Of a stretch of 46,298 nt of DNA, positions 31,236 through 39,796 are shown one piece after another. The position numbers and the translations under genes are program-made. The stretch is from IMG/VR virus record IMGVR_UViG_3300048687_000010, positions 1 to 46,298 of that record; one strand, written 5' to 3'. The DNA is from a virus. Position 1 is the first letter of the stretch. The number at the start of each line of letters is the position of its first letter. Under the pieces are notes generated by a model. That model saw nothing but the letters and a program-made list of their open reading frames with translations. It ran no database searches and had not been told where the DNA came from.

Positions 31236-31973
31236 ATGATGACTGAAGGTAAGCCACTGACACCACTATCGGATGGAGTAGTTCTCATCGTGGGAACTAA
31301 GGCTAGCAACTTTGAATACTCCCTGCGCACTCATCCACGCATCATCATGTGGGAGAGTCAGCAGGAGCACTGGACCAACAAGGATATGCCCTCTAACACT
31401 AGGGCTGTATTCATGACCAGATTCATTGGTCACAGCTCATTCGAGAAGATTGTGGCTGAGGCTAGAAAGAAGAGAATTACAATCTTCAATCCGACCGGCA
31501 CAGGAACCATCATCCGTCAGGTCAAGGAGTTGCTATCAATCACTAAAGTCCCTGCTGTGCGCCCCGAACCAATCACTACTGAAACGAAAGTAAAGGAGAC
31601 TACTGTGGGAACTAAGAGCACACTATACCCGTTGATTCCATTCATGGACTTCACACTCACGAATGCTGAGAACGCGCGGAGACTCATCATCAAGGCAGCG
31701 GAACTGAACATCAACACTACACTGGATTCACTCAACCAGTATGTGTATGTCCAGCGCAAGAAGGCTGGCATCCCTTCAGTCGTATCTCGTAGGAAACCTG
31801 AACCGGTAGTGAAGAAGCAGGTAGTCGAGTCAGTAGATGTGAGCATCGAGATTTTGGACAATCTCATCAAGGGATTACAGGACATGCGTGCTTTCTTCGT
31901 GGCGACGGTGAATGAGAACAACGAATTGAGAGCGCGTGTGGACAAGTTCAAGAAAGCGATGGAGGGCATCTAA
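31236..31973 (+). CDS. DUF2325-like protein with coiled-coil end
   Basis: The protein has 245 residues. Residues 15-95 follow the DUF2325 pattern: 'VVLIVGTKASNFEYSL', 'RAVFMTRFIGHSSFEKIV', 'RKKRITIFNPTGTGTI', a Rossmann-like domain of unknown role. A Pro/Thr linker follows, then a helical middle and a C-terminal coiled coil ('ENNELRARVDKFKKAM'). It directly follows the structured RNA. Its stop overlaps the next start by one base. Confidence 0.65.
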   Translation: MMTEGKPLTPLSDGVVLIVGTKASNFEYSLRTHPRIIMWESQQEHWTNKDMPSNTRAVFMTRFIGHSSFEKIVAEARKKRITIFNPTGTGTIIRQVKELLSITKVPAVRPEPITTETKVKETTVGTKSTLYPLIPFMDFTLTNAENARRLIIKAAELNINTTLDSLNQYVYVQRKKAGIPSVVSRRKPEPVVKKQVVESVDVSIEILDNLIKGLQDMRAFFVATVNENNELRARVDKFKKAMEGI

Positions 31974-32194
31974 TGATGTTCTATTATGTCTCAATCGCAT
32001 GTGTGGATGGAGAGACTGAGTGGTCGATGCGTGCCACTGCTAAGATTCGGATACTGAAGTTTCTGGACGAGTATGACCATGAGGGTGCATCAATCTCCCT
32101 CAACGTCGAGGAGTATCTACCCAATGGCACCTACTTCTCCATCGCTATCCTGTATGGCGAGGATGTCTACCACACTCTGAGGGAGAAGAACTAA
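31973..32194 (+). CDS. Small hypothetical protein (73 aa)
   Basis: The protein has 73 residues, with strands 'MFYYVSIACVDGETEW', helix 'ATAKIRILKFLDEYDHEG', then 'ISLNVEEYLP' and 'YFSIAILYGEDVYHTL'. It is a compact alpha/beta pattern without a known family. It is coupled to the nuclease gene by a one-base overlap (TAATG), which ties it to the recombination module. Confidence 0.7.
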   Translation: MMFYYVSIACVDGETEWSMRATAKIRILKFLDEYDHEGASISLNVEEYLPNGTYFSIAILYGEDVYHTLREKN

Positions 32195-33144
32195 TGGACA
32201 TCATTTCGCAGCCGAAGAAGAATGTCATCTTCGATGCCACAACACTGTCATCACTGATGTCATGTGCGCGGTATCACAACACGCGCTTCAATCATCGGAT
32301 GGTTCCACTGAAGGGTAAGTCGAATTCTCTCGAAGTCGGCTCACTGATACACAAGGTGCTGGAAGTGTTCTACAAGCATCAGGTGAATGGCTTCAAGCGA
32401 GAGACATCAATCGGACAGGCGATGGCGTCTGGTATGTTATACATCACTGGATGTCCTACCTGCGTCTCTGGTATGAATTCAGAGTGTGGACATGAGGCTG
32501 AGGAGTATCCGGGTGTCAGCAATACACCGAAAGAGAATGAGAAGTGGAATGTCGGATGGGAGTTCGCACTCAAGACGTGTGAGCAGTACTTCGACTACTA
32601 CAAGAACGATGCACTCATCCCCCTCGCAGTAGAAGATGTGCGGGGTGAGGTCATCTATGAGGATGATGAGATTCGAGTGCTGTGGAAGGCGAAATTCGAT
32701 CTCATCGTTGACACGAATCAAATCGGTATCGTGTCACTAGACCATAAGACCTTCAAACAGCGGCGTGATAAGAGTTCACTGTCCAATCAATTCAGTGGAC
32801 ATTGCGTGCTGCTGAAGAGTAGGAATGTCATCGTCAATAAGATTGGGTTGCAGACTACCCTGAAGATTGATGAGAGGCTGGGCAGGGAAGTAGTCTCATA
32901 CAGTGCATCACGACTGTTGGAGTGGCAGGGTGAGATTGTGCCCTACTACGCCTACAAGTATATCCAGTTCACCGAGACTGGATTCTGGCCTCCCGATTTC
33001 ACCCACTGCGACAACATGTTCGGTGCGTGTGCCTACAAGCAGGTATGCGAGGCCGACCCATCCATGCGTGAAGAGGTGTTGCGTAACAACTATGAGTTGG
33101 CTCCAATCTGGGACCCAACCAATAAACAAGAGGAGAAGGACTAA
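32194..33144 (+). CDS. PD-(D/E)XK nuclease with Cas4/AddB-like iron-sulfur Cys set
   Basis: The protein has 316 residues. RecB-type nuclease motifs: 'GSLIHKVLE' (49-57), 'KAKFDLIVD' (165-173, metal ligand D169) and 'SLDHKT' (181-186, D-x-K). C24 plus a C-terminal 'HCDNMFGACAYKQVCEAD' give the four Cys of Cas4/AddB-like nucleases, which hold an iron-sulfur cluster. It probably resects DNA ends for recombination with the Sak4-like ATPase encoded just downstream. Confidence 0.85.
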   Translation: MDIISQPKKNVIFDATTLSSLMSCARYHNTRFNHRMVPLKGKSNSLEVGSLIHKVLEVFYKHQVNGFKRETSIGQAMASGMLYITGCPTCVSGMNSECGHEAEEYPGVSNTPKENEKWNVGWEFALKTCEQYFDYYKNDALIPLAVEDVRGEVIYEDDEIRVLWKAKFDLIVDTNQIGIVSLDHKTFKQRRDKSSLSNQFSGHCVLLKSRNVIVNKIGLQTTLKIDERLGREVVSYSASRLLEWQGEIVPYYAYKYIQFTETGFWPPDFTHCDNMFGACAYKQVCEADPSMREEVLRNNYELAPIWDPTNKQEEKD

Positions 33145-33320
33145 TGCACAGAGAGGAACTACTCTTCATCGCATCGCACTGGTCAATCGAACAGATGAAT
33201 GCCTACATTCAATCATTAGAGAAGAGAGTAGAGGAGACACGCGCACTCATCACGGAGTTGAAGAAGGTTCGACGACGCACAAGAGCACCGAAAGACACAG
33301 GGACTAGGGGTGGCAAGTAA
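33144..33320 (+). CDS. Small coiled-coil protein in the recombination module
   Basis: The protein has 58 residues: 'MHREELLFIASHWSIEQMNA', a coiled coil 'YIQSLEKRVEETRALITELK' and a very basic tail (KKVRRRTRAPK). It is joined to both neighbours by TAATG overlaps. It could be a DNA-binding partner of the nuclease or the ATPase. No family is recognised. Confidence 0.7.
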   Translation: MHREELLFIASHWSIEQMNAYIQSLEKRVEETRALITELKKVRRRTRAPKDTGTRGGK

Positions 33321-34132
33321 TGAGTAACATGAATGACGCGGACTTCAATTCTCTCTACTGCTTATTCAAGGGAGAGCCTGGAACTAGGAAGTCAACACAG
33401 GCACTATCATTCCCAGGTCCACAGTATTGGTTCTCGTGGGATAGGAAGATGAATGGCATCTATCTGCCCATGAAGAAGTGGGGCATCGACCCGAAGACTA
33501 TCCAATACGACGACTACGATGATTGGGCCAAGCCCAAGAAGAAGTTGGAGCAGTTGCAGGTCAGTTGTCCCTTCAAGACCATCATCATCGATTCCATTAC
33601 ATCGATGGCAGACATGACTCTCAGACAGACGATGAGGGTCAAGTATGGGACTACGAGACAATCAGGTGCTACAGCCGGTAAACTAGTAGCAGGCATCGCA
33701 GTCAATGAGATTGAAGACTACAATGCCGAGAGTTCTGCGATTCAGGAGTTGATTTCGCTCACCAAGGACATCAATGTCTATCACAAGGTGAACGTCATCC
33801 TCATCGCGCATGTGGTGAAAGCAGAATACCGCGATACCACTAAGAAGACCACGCATATCAGTCGTCAGATCGTGACTGCTGGTAAGAACGTGGCGGCTAA
33901 GATTCCCGCGTATTGTGGTGAAGTCTATCACTTCAATATTGACGCGGGATTTGTTGAAGGTGCAGGAGGTGCCTATACACTATTGACTACACACACTGGC
34001 GATGACTTCGCGAGGACGGCATTAGAACTGCCGACCAAAATCGAATTGGGAGATAAGCCTCTCTACGATACGTGGGTTAAGCCAGCGATTGACAAGATGA
34101 AAGTGGAATACGTTCCCGCTACGAAATTCTAG
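33320..34132 (+). CDS. Sak4-like RecA-fold ATPase (recombinase)
   Basis: The protein has 270 residues. Walker A is 'GEPGTRKST' at residues 18-26, and Walker B is 'KTIIIDSITSM' (86-96). A segment 'KVNVILIAHVVKAEYRDTTK' follows, as in RecA-core AAA_24/Sak4 phage proteins that pair single strands together with an SSB. It stands between a Cas4-like nuclease and an SSB-like gene, the usual set for phage recombination. Confidence 0.8.
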   Translation: MSNMNDADFNSLYCLFKGEPGTRKSTQALSFPGPQYWFSWDRKMNGIYLPMKKWGIDPKTIQYDDYDDWAKPKKKLEQLQVSCPFKTIIIDSITSMADMTLRQTMRVKYGTTRQSGATAGKLVAGIAVNEIEDYNAESSAIQELISLTKDINVYHKVNVILIAHVVKAEYRDTTKKTTHISRQIVTAGKNVAAKIPAYCGEVYHFNIDAGFVEGAGGAYTLLTTHTGDDFARTALELPTKIELGDKPLYDTWVKPAIDKMKVEYVPATKF

Positions 34133-34202
34133 TCTCTACAAGTGTAGGGACAGAACAACGAAGACAACGACAACGAAGACACAGAAGACAGAGGGTATCA
34201 GA

Positions 34203-34592
34203 GTGCCAATGATTCAATTCGGTGAGCGTGATCTTCTCCGCGGTAAGGTTGTGGAGCCTGCGTGGTATCTCGTGCGTATCGACAACGTGGGAGAGGCTCC
34301 CAGCAAGGATGGTGGTTCCACCAACTATCCGGTGGAGGGTACCATCATCAAGAACGCCGACAATGGCGCAGAGGACTTCAAGAACGTGCCTCTGGATTGG
34401 AATTTCAACAGCAAGGCTATCGGCTTTGCTGTGGGCTTCCTCTCGGCTTTCGGCGTGGATGTGAAGGCAGGTGCGAGGTTTGAACTCGCCAATGCTACGG
34501 GTAAGACGGTGGAAGTGTTCGTGGAGAACGGTGAGTGGCAGGGACGCATCGTTAACCGCGTCAATCACAAGTACCGTACTGTGAGGGCGTAG
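34203..34592 (+). CDS. SSB-like/DUF669-type protein of the recombination module
   Basis: The protein has 129 residues. GTG 34203 has a GAGGG site seven bases upstream; ATG 34209 is an alternative. The pattern 'AWYLVRIDNVGEAPSKDGGS' and then 'LDWNFNSKAIGFAVGFLSAF' resembles DUF669-like single-strand-binding proteins placed beside Sak4 recombinases. The sequence then forms strands and a basic end. DNA binding is inferred from this and its neighbours. Confidence 0.65.
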   Translation: MPMIQFGERDLLRGKVVEPAWYLVRIDNVGEAPSKDGGSTNYPVEGTIIKNADNGAEDFKNVPLDWNFNSKAIGFAVGFLSAFGVDVKAGARFELANATGKTVEVFVENGEWQGRIVNRVNHKYRTVRA

Positions 34593-34753
34593 TACTACTC
34601 TGCGGGCTGGAAACTGAGCAACTATTAGAATCAACAGAGCTAATGGGTGTTCGACCGCCAGTTGTGTGAAGGGTTTGGGGGTGACAGTAAGCACGTAAAA
34701 TGATGGAACCCCCATCGAGTAAGGAGCAGGCTTACCAACAATCGGAGACATAG

Positions 34754-34915
34754 ATGAAACTCTACAACGTGCTGATGGCAGAGGCGGAACCAGAGCAGAT
34801 GGAACTTCCGTTCGATCCTCCCCTCAAGATCGATGAAGAGGAAGAAGAGGATGATGACGACGACGTAGATGAAGATGACGTCGATGAGGATGATGAGGAA
34901 GACGAGAAAGAGTAA
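34754..34915 (+). CDS. Small polyacidic protein with clamp-binding-like motif
   Basis: The protein has 53 residues: 'MKLYNVLMAEAEPEQMELPF' followed by a stretch of almost only D and E to the end. 'QMELPF' is like the beta-clamp binding peptide Q-L-x-L-x-L/F. The acidic tail may mimic DNA. No strong ribosome site is visible just before the ATG (CGGAGACATAG). Translation is supported by the unbroken, strongly biased frame. A clamp-targeting role is an inference. Confidence 0.65.
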   Translation: MKLYNVLMAEAEPEQMELPFDPPLKIDEEEEEDDDDDVDEDDVDEDDEEDEKE

Positions 34916-34977
34916 CAGATTCATTGCGCGTACTCAATAGTTGCTGGGTGAGTGATTGGAGAGTGCGTGTAGTGACA

Positions 34978-35030
34978 GGGGCCATATCTAACGCCACAAT
35001 AGGGTGGTTCACAGGTATGGCCCCGCTTTT
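34978..35030 (+). terminator. Likely terminator upstream of the cold-shock gene
   Basis: GGGGCCATA (34978-34986) pairs with TATGGCCCC (35016-35024), followed by GCTTTT. The loop is 29 bases. It ends the segment that holds the recombination genes and separates it from the polymerase segment. Confidence 0.6.
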
Positions 35031-35045
35031 ACCCGATACAGATAG

Positions 35046-35381
35046 ATGGAGAGTGAAGTGACTGAAACTAAGATTACGGGACGTATCATCAAGGTCAGTA
35101 AGGGGGGTTGGGGATTTATCAGCTCCAAGGATATCGAGTTTACTCGTATCTTCTTCCACTGGTCTGCACTCCGACAGGACACGCTCAACTTCAAGAAGCT
35201 GGAACTAGGAATGTATGTTGAATTCATTCCTACTCATCTTGAAGGTCGCGGCTATAGGGCCATTCAGGTGAGGGTCATTGACAAACCAGTGAGAGAGGAA
35301 GAAGTAGATGGAATCCCTGAAGCTGAAGTGTCCCCACTGTCAGAACTCGGACCAGAGAATGATGGAGCCAGTAACAATTAA
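35046..35381 (+). CDS. Cold-shock-domain-like protein
   Basis: The protein has 111 residues; GTG 35058 with GGAG upstream may be the real start. Residues about 10-75 follow the cold-shock OB-fold: 'GRIIKVSKGGWGFISS', 'RIFFHWSALR' and 'GMYVEFIPT', with the usual K-G-x-G-F-I and F-F-H segments (RNP-1 and RNP-2). The acidic, Pro-rich tail differs. It probably binds single-stranded nucleic acid. It overlaps the zinc-ribbon gene at 35308. Confidence 0.8.
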   Translation: MESEVTETKITGRIIKVSKGGWGFISSKDIEFTRIFFHWSALRQDTLNFKKLELGMYVEFIPTHLEGRGYRAIQVRVIDKPVREEEVDGIPEAEVSPLSELGPENDGASNN

Positions 35382-35502
35382 GATTCATTGTTGCTGGGTG
35401 TGCTCCAAACTATTTACATGGGAGGAAGAGAATGCCGAGCGAATACCTGAAAGTCAAGGCGATAGTGGTAGTGCTAAAGAAGTACTACCCAGACCTAAAT
35501 GA
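35308..35502 (+). CDS. Zinc-ribbon-like protein, overlapping frames
   Basis: The protein has 64 residues. 'LKCPHCQNSDQ' and 'IHCCWVCSKLF' give a C-x2-C ... C-C-x2-C zinc ribbon. The start has AGAGGAAG upstream. It overlaps the cold-shock gene by 74 bases and the 48-residue gene by 71, both in other frames; the Cys pattern argues that it is real. The C-terminus after the ribbon is low-complexity. Function is unknown. Confidence 0.55.
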   Translation: MESLKLKCPHCQNSDQRMMEPVTIKIHCCWVCSKLFTWEEENAERIPESQGDSGSAKEVLPRPK

Positions 35503-35578
35503 CGAACGCGCGGTCTACATCGCATACGACATCCTCTTCGCATTAGCGAGACTGGAGCAAGAAAAGCTTGAATCCTAA
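35432..35578 (+). CDS. Small helical protein upstream of polymerase (48 aa)
   Basis: The protein has 48 residues, two helices: 'MPSEYLKVKAIVVVLKKYYP' and 'ERAVYIAYDILFALARLEQE'. A strong GGGAGGAAGAG site precedes ATG 35432. It overlaps the zinc-ribbon gene and its stop lies after the TTG start of the polymerase gene, so translation is coupled to it. No family is recognised. Confidence 0.65.
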   Translation: MPSEYLKVKAIVVVLKKYYPDLNDERAVYIAYDILFALARLEQEKLES

Positions 35579-38111
35579 CACTAATAAGAAATACGTAGGG
35601 GGCTACGGCCCTGTAGGAGCCAAATTCGTCATATTGGGCGAAGCTCCATCACACGAGGATACCGCTTCAGGTAGACCATTTAGTGGTAGTCATGGGAGAG
35701 AACTAGACAGATTACTGAAGGACGCTGGAGTACCCAAGCATGAAGCATGGCTGACTACCGTATGCAAGTATCAGGTGCCCAACAATGAGGGGAAGAAGAA
35801 ATTACCCTTTCCTATACGCGCTCGTGATAGTGGCATCGATATGGAGCAACAACTATCTGAACTGAGGGTGGAGATAAATGACATTAAACCGAACTGTATA
35901 CTCGCTCTCGGTGGAACTGCTCTGTGGGCGCTATCTGGGAAAACCAAAATTGCTCAACACCGTGGATCTATTATGTGGGGGATGGGCACGAAGTTTGTAC
36001 CTACCTATCATCCCGCGCACCTTCTACCTGGCACTTCAGGTGGCGAAATCAAGGGTTATTACAATCGACAGATTATGATCTTCGATATGCTCCGTGCGTA
36101 TCAAGAGTCTAGAACATCTGAGTTAGTCCTACCCCAACGAGTATTACAGGTGGCATCCAGTTCAGCCGACCTGTATTACTTCCTCGAACGGTATAAACAC
36201 TGTGATAAGGTAAGTGTAGACATCGAGGCTGGTGGTCATTGTCTGCCTATCTGTATCGGCCTATCATTTACTCCAAACCACGGCATCACTGTGCCCCTAT
36301 GGAATCGAGATGGAATTAGTTCGATTCCAGACAACGACATGGTGACGCTGTGGAAGATGTTGGCGCAAGTTCTCTGGGAGAAGAAAATTGTCGGACAAAA
36401 CTTCAACTACGATCGAGATAAGATTCGACGACTTGGGTTCGCCATTAAAGGAATACACTCTGATACTCTCCTCAAAGCGTTTGCCATTAATCCTGAACTT
36501 CCGAAGGGTTTGGCTTTTCTTACTTCGATCTATACTAGAGAGCCATACTATAAAGATGAAGGTATGTACGAGGGGAGCTACCGAGACTTATTCCTTGGAT
36601 GTTCACGTGATGCGTGTGTCACATACGAAATCAATGACGCGATGGACGCGGACTTAGATGAGCTGAATGTCAGAAAGTTCTATGAGAACTTCCTCATGAA
36701 ACTGCCTGACATGTATGCTGAGATTGAGAGGAACGGATTCCACATCGACTTGGAGAAGAGAAATGAACTCATCGGGAAGTACGTCGAGTGGGACGAGCGG
36801 CTCAGAGCAGAGATGTACCCATTGGCGGGTATTGACGTTAACGTCGGTTCGCCACTACAAGTGCATTCCCTCCTCTTTGATGTCTGGAAACTACCGAAGA
36901 GAAATGGTACTGGTGAGGAAGAACTCACGGCATTGCTCAATCTACAGGGTACCGGTGTCAGAGTCCCGGAGCAGAGATTATGGATTGAAAAGTGCCTTGA
37001 GAGAAGACGTGTTAAGAAAACTCTCAGCACGTATCTCCTCGCTATTCCAGACTACGACGGAAAGATGCGAACCACCTGTTTCATGTGTCTCGAAACTGGT
37101 AGAACCTCTACGGGACAGCAGAATCCTCCCATCCGTCCTCTCGTAGACCTAGTAGGTAAGGGTAAGCAGAAAGACATGAAACCGATGGGCACAGCATTCC
37201 AAGTGTTCACTAAGCATGGTGACATTGGGAGTGATGTGAGAGGTATGTATGTCCCTGGTCCTGGTGAGGTATTAGTCCAGCTCGATAGTAGTCAGGCCGA
37301 AGCGCGCGTCGTATTCAATTTAGCCACAGATGAACAGGCATTAAAGGACATAGACGAACATGATTACCATGCTCTCACTGCTTCTTGGTTCTTCGGTGGT
37401 ACTGAATCTGATTATTCTAAGAAGGTGCTCGGATATGAGTCACCGATTAGATTTGCTGGTAAGACTCTCCGCCATGCAGGACACCTTGGGGCAGGCAAAC
37501 GAAGAGCGAGTACAGAACTTAATACTCAGGCAAGAAAGTATAAAATCCCGATCACCATCACAGAGTCAATAGCTGAACGCGCGCTCAAAATCTTCCACAG
37601 CAAGCAGCCTAAGATTCAGCAGGTATTCCATCTCGGTATCATCGAGTGTCTGAAAGTGAATAGGCAACTCATAGCCCCTCTACCCTATGGAGTAGATGCA
37701 CCCATCGGCGGCGTTCGGATCTTCTACGAACGCTGGGGTGATGATCTGTTCCGTCAAGCATTCAGCTATATCCCACAACGCGCGGTCACGGACAATACGA
37801 AAGCGGCAGCCATTCGTATCAAGAAACAGTTTCAGGAAGCCAAGTTAATCCTAGAAGCACACGACGCTCTAGTGTTTGCTGTGCGCGTGGGGTGGTTGGA
37901 TGATTTCGTTGCAATAGCCCAGAAGGAGATGGAACGGCCACTGAACTTCACTTCCTGTAGTTTGCCTAGACGATTCCTCAAGATTCCATGTGACGTTGAA
38001 GTAGGTGAAAATTACAAGGACTTGAAGAACTATAAGAAGTCAGTAATGAAGACTGAAGTAGTCGATGTAAGACCGATGACTATTACAGAACAATTCCTTG
38101 TCTCTGAATAG
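35568..38111 (+). CDS. Uracil-DNA glycosylase-DNA polymerase A fusion
   Basis: The protein has 847 residues, starting at TTG 35568. Residues 1-180 are a family-4-like uracil-DNA glycosylase: 'GEAPSHEDTASGRPF' (24-38), 'TTVCKYQVPNN' and 'HPAHLLP' (148-154), but the four iron-sulfur Cys are not evident. Residues 200-370 are a 3'-5' exonuclease with D218-I-E220, 'NFNYDRDKIRRLG' and 'RDACVTYEI'. The polymerase domain has 'QLDSSQAEAR' (571-580), a helix with 'GKTLRHAGHLGAGK' (631-644) and 'AHDAL' (764-768, motif C with E replaced by A). It is the replicative polymerase of the phage. Confidence 0.9.
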   Translation: MNPNTNKKYVGGYGPVGAKFVILGEAPSHEDTASGRPFSGSHGRELDRLLKDAGVPKHEAWLTTVCKYQVPNNEGKKKLPFPIRARDSGIDMEQQLSELRVEINDIKPNCILALGGTALWALSGKTKIAQHRGSIMWGMGTKFVPTYHPAHLLPGTSGGEIKGYYNRQIMIFDMLRAYQESRTSELVLPQRVLQVASSSADLYYFLERYKHCDKVSVDIEAGGHCLPICIGLSFTPNHGITVPLWNRDGISSIPDNDMVTLWKMLAQVLWEKKIVGQNFNYDRDKIRRLGFAIKGIHSDTLLKAFAINPELPKGLAFLTSIYTREPYYKDEGMYEGSYRDLFLGCSRDACVTYEINDAMDADLDELNVRKFYENFLMKLPDMYAEIERNGFHIDLEKRNELIGKYVEWDERLRAEMYPLAGIDVNVGSPLQVHSLLFDVWKLPKRNGTGEEELTALLNLQGTGVRVPEQRLWIEKCLERRRVKKTLSTYLLAIPDYDGKMRTTCFMCLETGRTSTGQQNPPIRPLVDLVGKGKQKDMKPMGTAFQVFTKHGDIGSDVRGMYVPGPGEVLVQLDSSQAEARVVFNLATDEQALKDIDEHDYHALTASWFFGGTESDYSKKVLGYESPIRFAGKTLRHAGHLGAGKRRASTELNTQARKYKIPITITESIAERALKIFHSKQPKIQQVFHLGIIECLKVNRQLIAPLPYGVDAPIGGVRIFYERWGDDLFRQAFSYIPQRAVTDNTKAAAIRIKKQFQEAKLILEAHDALVFAVRVGWLDDFVAIAQKEMERPLNFTSCSLPRRFLKIPCDVEVGENYKDLKNYKKSVMKTEVVDVRPMTITEQFLVSE

Positions 38112-38122
38112 AGGAATGAGAC

Positions 38123-39400
38123 ATGTCATGGCTGAACACTTTGTTGGAACAACACAACGAACTAGAATCACCGACCAATTTCTGGTTGTGGGGAGGTTTA
38201 GCCGCGATATCAGCGGTAGTGAAGGACAACGTATGGATAAGCCGACAGATACACAGCTTGTACCCCAACATCTACGTGATGTTCCATGCAGAGAGCGGAC
38301 TAAAGAAGGGTCCGCCCATCAGCATGGCGAAACAGTTAGTGAGAGGGGTCGGTGGTACTCGTATTATCAGTGGAAGGAGCAGTATCCAGGGTATTTTGAA
38401 AGAACTTGGGACAGCACAGACCCAACCGGGTGGAAAGGTAATTTCTAAGTCTACCGCATTCATCTGCTCAAGTGAGCTGACGAGTTCGATAGTAGAGGAC
38501 AAGGTAGCCACCGACATACTGACGGACCTTTATGACCGGCAATACAATATAGGAGAGTGGCGTTCTCTACTAAAGATGGAGTCCTTCAATCTGAAAGATC
38601 CCACCATCAGTATGTTGACCGCTACGAATGACGCGCACTCATCGGACTTCTTCGGGAAGAAGGACATACACGGTGGGTACTTCGCTAGGACATTCGTCAT
38701 CTCAGAAAATAAACGACATAGAGCGAATTCACTGAGTGTCCCACTCAAGAATCCACCGAACTACACGCGCTCGATTGAATATCTGAAGGAAGTAGCCAGT
38801 CTGGTGGGTCCATTCGTACCACTAGGGAGTCGGGAAATCACTGAAGTACACTATATCCCCCACCGCGAGGTAGAAACAGGGGATATCGTATTCTTCAGTA
38901 AGGCGGGTGTCATCTACGAGAAGTGGTATGAAGAGTTCGCAGTAACGATGGTGAATCAAGAGGTCAAGGATGAAACTGGAACTATGAATCGATTCGGTGA
39001 CTCCGTTCTGAAAGTAGCTATGCTCCTTTCATTGGCACGTAGTCCTGAGTTATACATCGATGAAGACTCCATGAATCTAGCCATCACCTACTGCGAGAAA
39101 CTAATCGGTAACGTAAGGGAGATGACTCATGGGAAGAAGGGGTTATCGGAGTCGAAGAATTTGAAGGGGCTAATCATCAACGAACTGTTAGGAAGAGAAA
39201 ATCAGCGTATCAGTAGACCGATGTTATTGAAGAAGATGTGGAGTCATTACAAGGAGGCCCAGGAGTTGGATGATATCATGATGTCATTCGATCAGGCAGG
39301 GATGATTAAGACTGAATCGATAGGAAACCAGATCATCTACGTGATGCCAGAGAATCAGGTAGGTGAATTGCGTAGACTGTATGCGGGGAAATCCAAATGA
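38123..39400 (+). CDS. DUF3987-like helicase/primase-type protein
   Basis: The protein has 425 residues. 'FWLWGGLAAISAVVKDNVWI' at the N-terminus and a P-loop-like 'HAESGLKKGPPISMAKQLV' (residues about 55-73, a weak Walker A) fit DUF3987, a group with RecA-like helicase relatives found next to phage polymerases. A C-terminal helical part and 'IYVMPENQ' follow. It probably unwinds DNA for the upstream polymerase. A GAGGAATGAG site precedes ATG 38123. Confidence 0.7.
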   Translation: MSWLNTLLEQHNELESPTNFWLWGGLAAISAVVKDNVWISRQIHSLYPNIYVMFHAESGLKKGPPISMAKQLVRGVGGTRIISGRSSIQGILKELGTAQTQPGGKVISKSTAFICSSELTSSIVEDKVATDILTDLYDRQYNIGEWRSLLKMESFNLKDPTISMLTATNDAHSSDFFGKKDIHGGYFARTFVISENKRHRANSLSVPLKNPPNYTRSIEYLKEVASLVGPFVPLGSREITEVHYIPHREVETGDIVFFSKAGVIYEKWYEEFAVTMVNQEVKDETGTMNRFGDSVLKVAMLLSLARSPELYIDEDSMNLAITYCEKLIGNVREMTHGKKGLSESKNLKGLIINELLGRENQRISRPMLLKKMWSHYKEAQELDDIMMSFDQAGMIKTESIGNQIIYVMPENQVGELRRLYAGKSK

Positions 39401-39591
39401 GTATATCAGATGACTGCACATCGGGAATACATGAGTTCTGTAGCCCATGTGAGTGCGAGTGTCACAAGAAGTGGCAGGAACAACTACTCGATCTCATCAC
39501 ACTGATGCCTGATTTCCAGACACAGGAGATCATCGACTACATCATGGACCTGCGTAGGATTCGGGCTATACATGCTAATCCCAAGACCTAA
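39397..39591 (+). CDS. Small Cys-rich protein
   Basis: The protein has 64 residues. 'DDCTSGIHEFCSPCECECHK' gives several Cys and His, likely a small metal site. The rest is helical ('LLDLITLMPDFQTQEIIDYI'). It overlaps the helicase gene by four bases (ATGA). No family is recognised. Confidence 0.65.
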   Translation: MSISDDCTSGIHEFCSPCECECHKKWQEQLLDLITLMPDFQTQEIIDYIMDLRRIRAIHANPKT

Positions 39592-39796
39592 ATTCGAGGA
39601 ACCTGAGCCGATTAAACCGACAGGTCCGACTAAGGCATTCACTGACTGGTACTTGGGTGTACCTAACTGGACGTGTAAGGAGTGTAGTGCGGTGATGTTT
39701 GGTCGGATGCTATATTGCATCTACTGTAAGCAACGGCTAGGGAAAGATACGAGGCGACCCGATGAATGGAATCGTCAAGAAGTTAGTGTCAGATAA
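39572..39796 (+). CDS. Zinc-ribbon protein
   Basis: The protein has 74 residues. After a Pro-rich N-terminus, 'WTCKECSAVMFGRMLYCIYC' forms a C-x2-C-x12-C-x2-C zinc ribbon. It overlaps the upstream gene by 20 bases and the next by 35. The C-terminus is basic. A regulatory or nucleic-acid-binding role is possible; the sequence does not decide. Confidence 0.65.
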   Translation: MLIPRPKFEEPEPIKPTGPTKAFTDWYLGVPNWTCKECSAVMFGRMLYCIYCKQRLGKDTRRPDEWNRQEVSVR

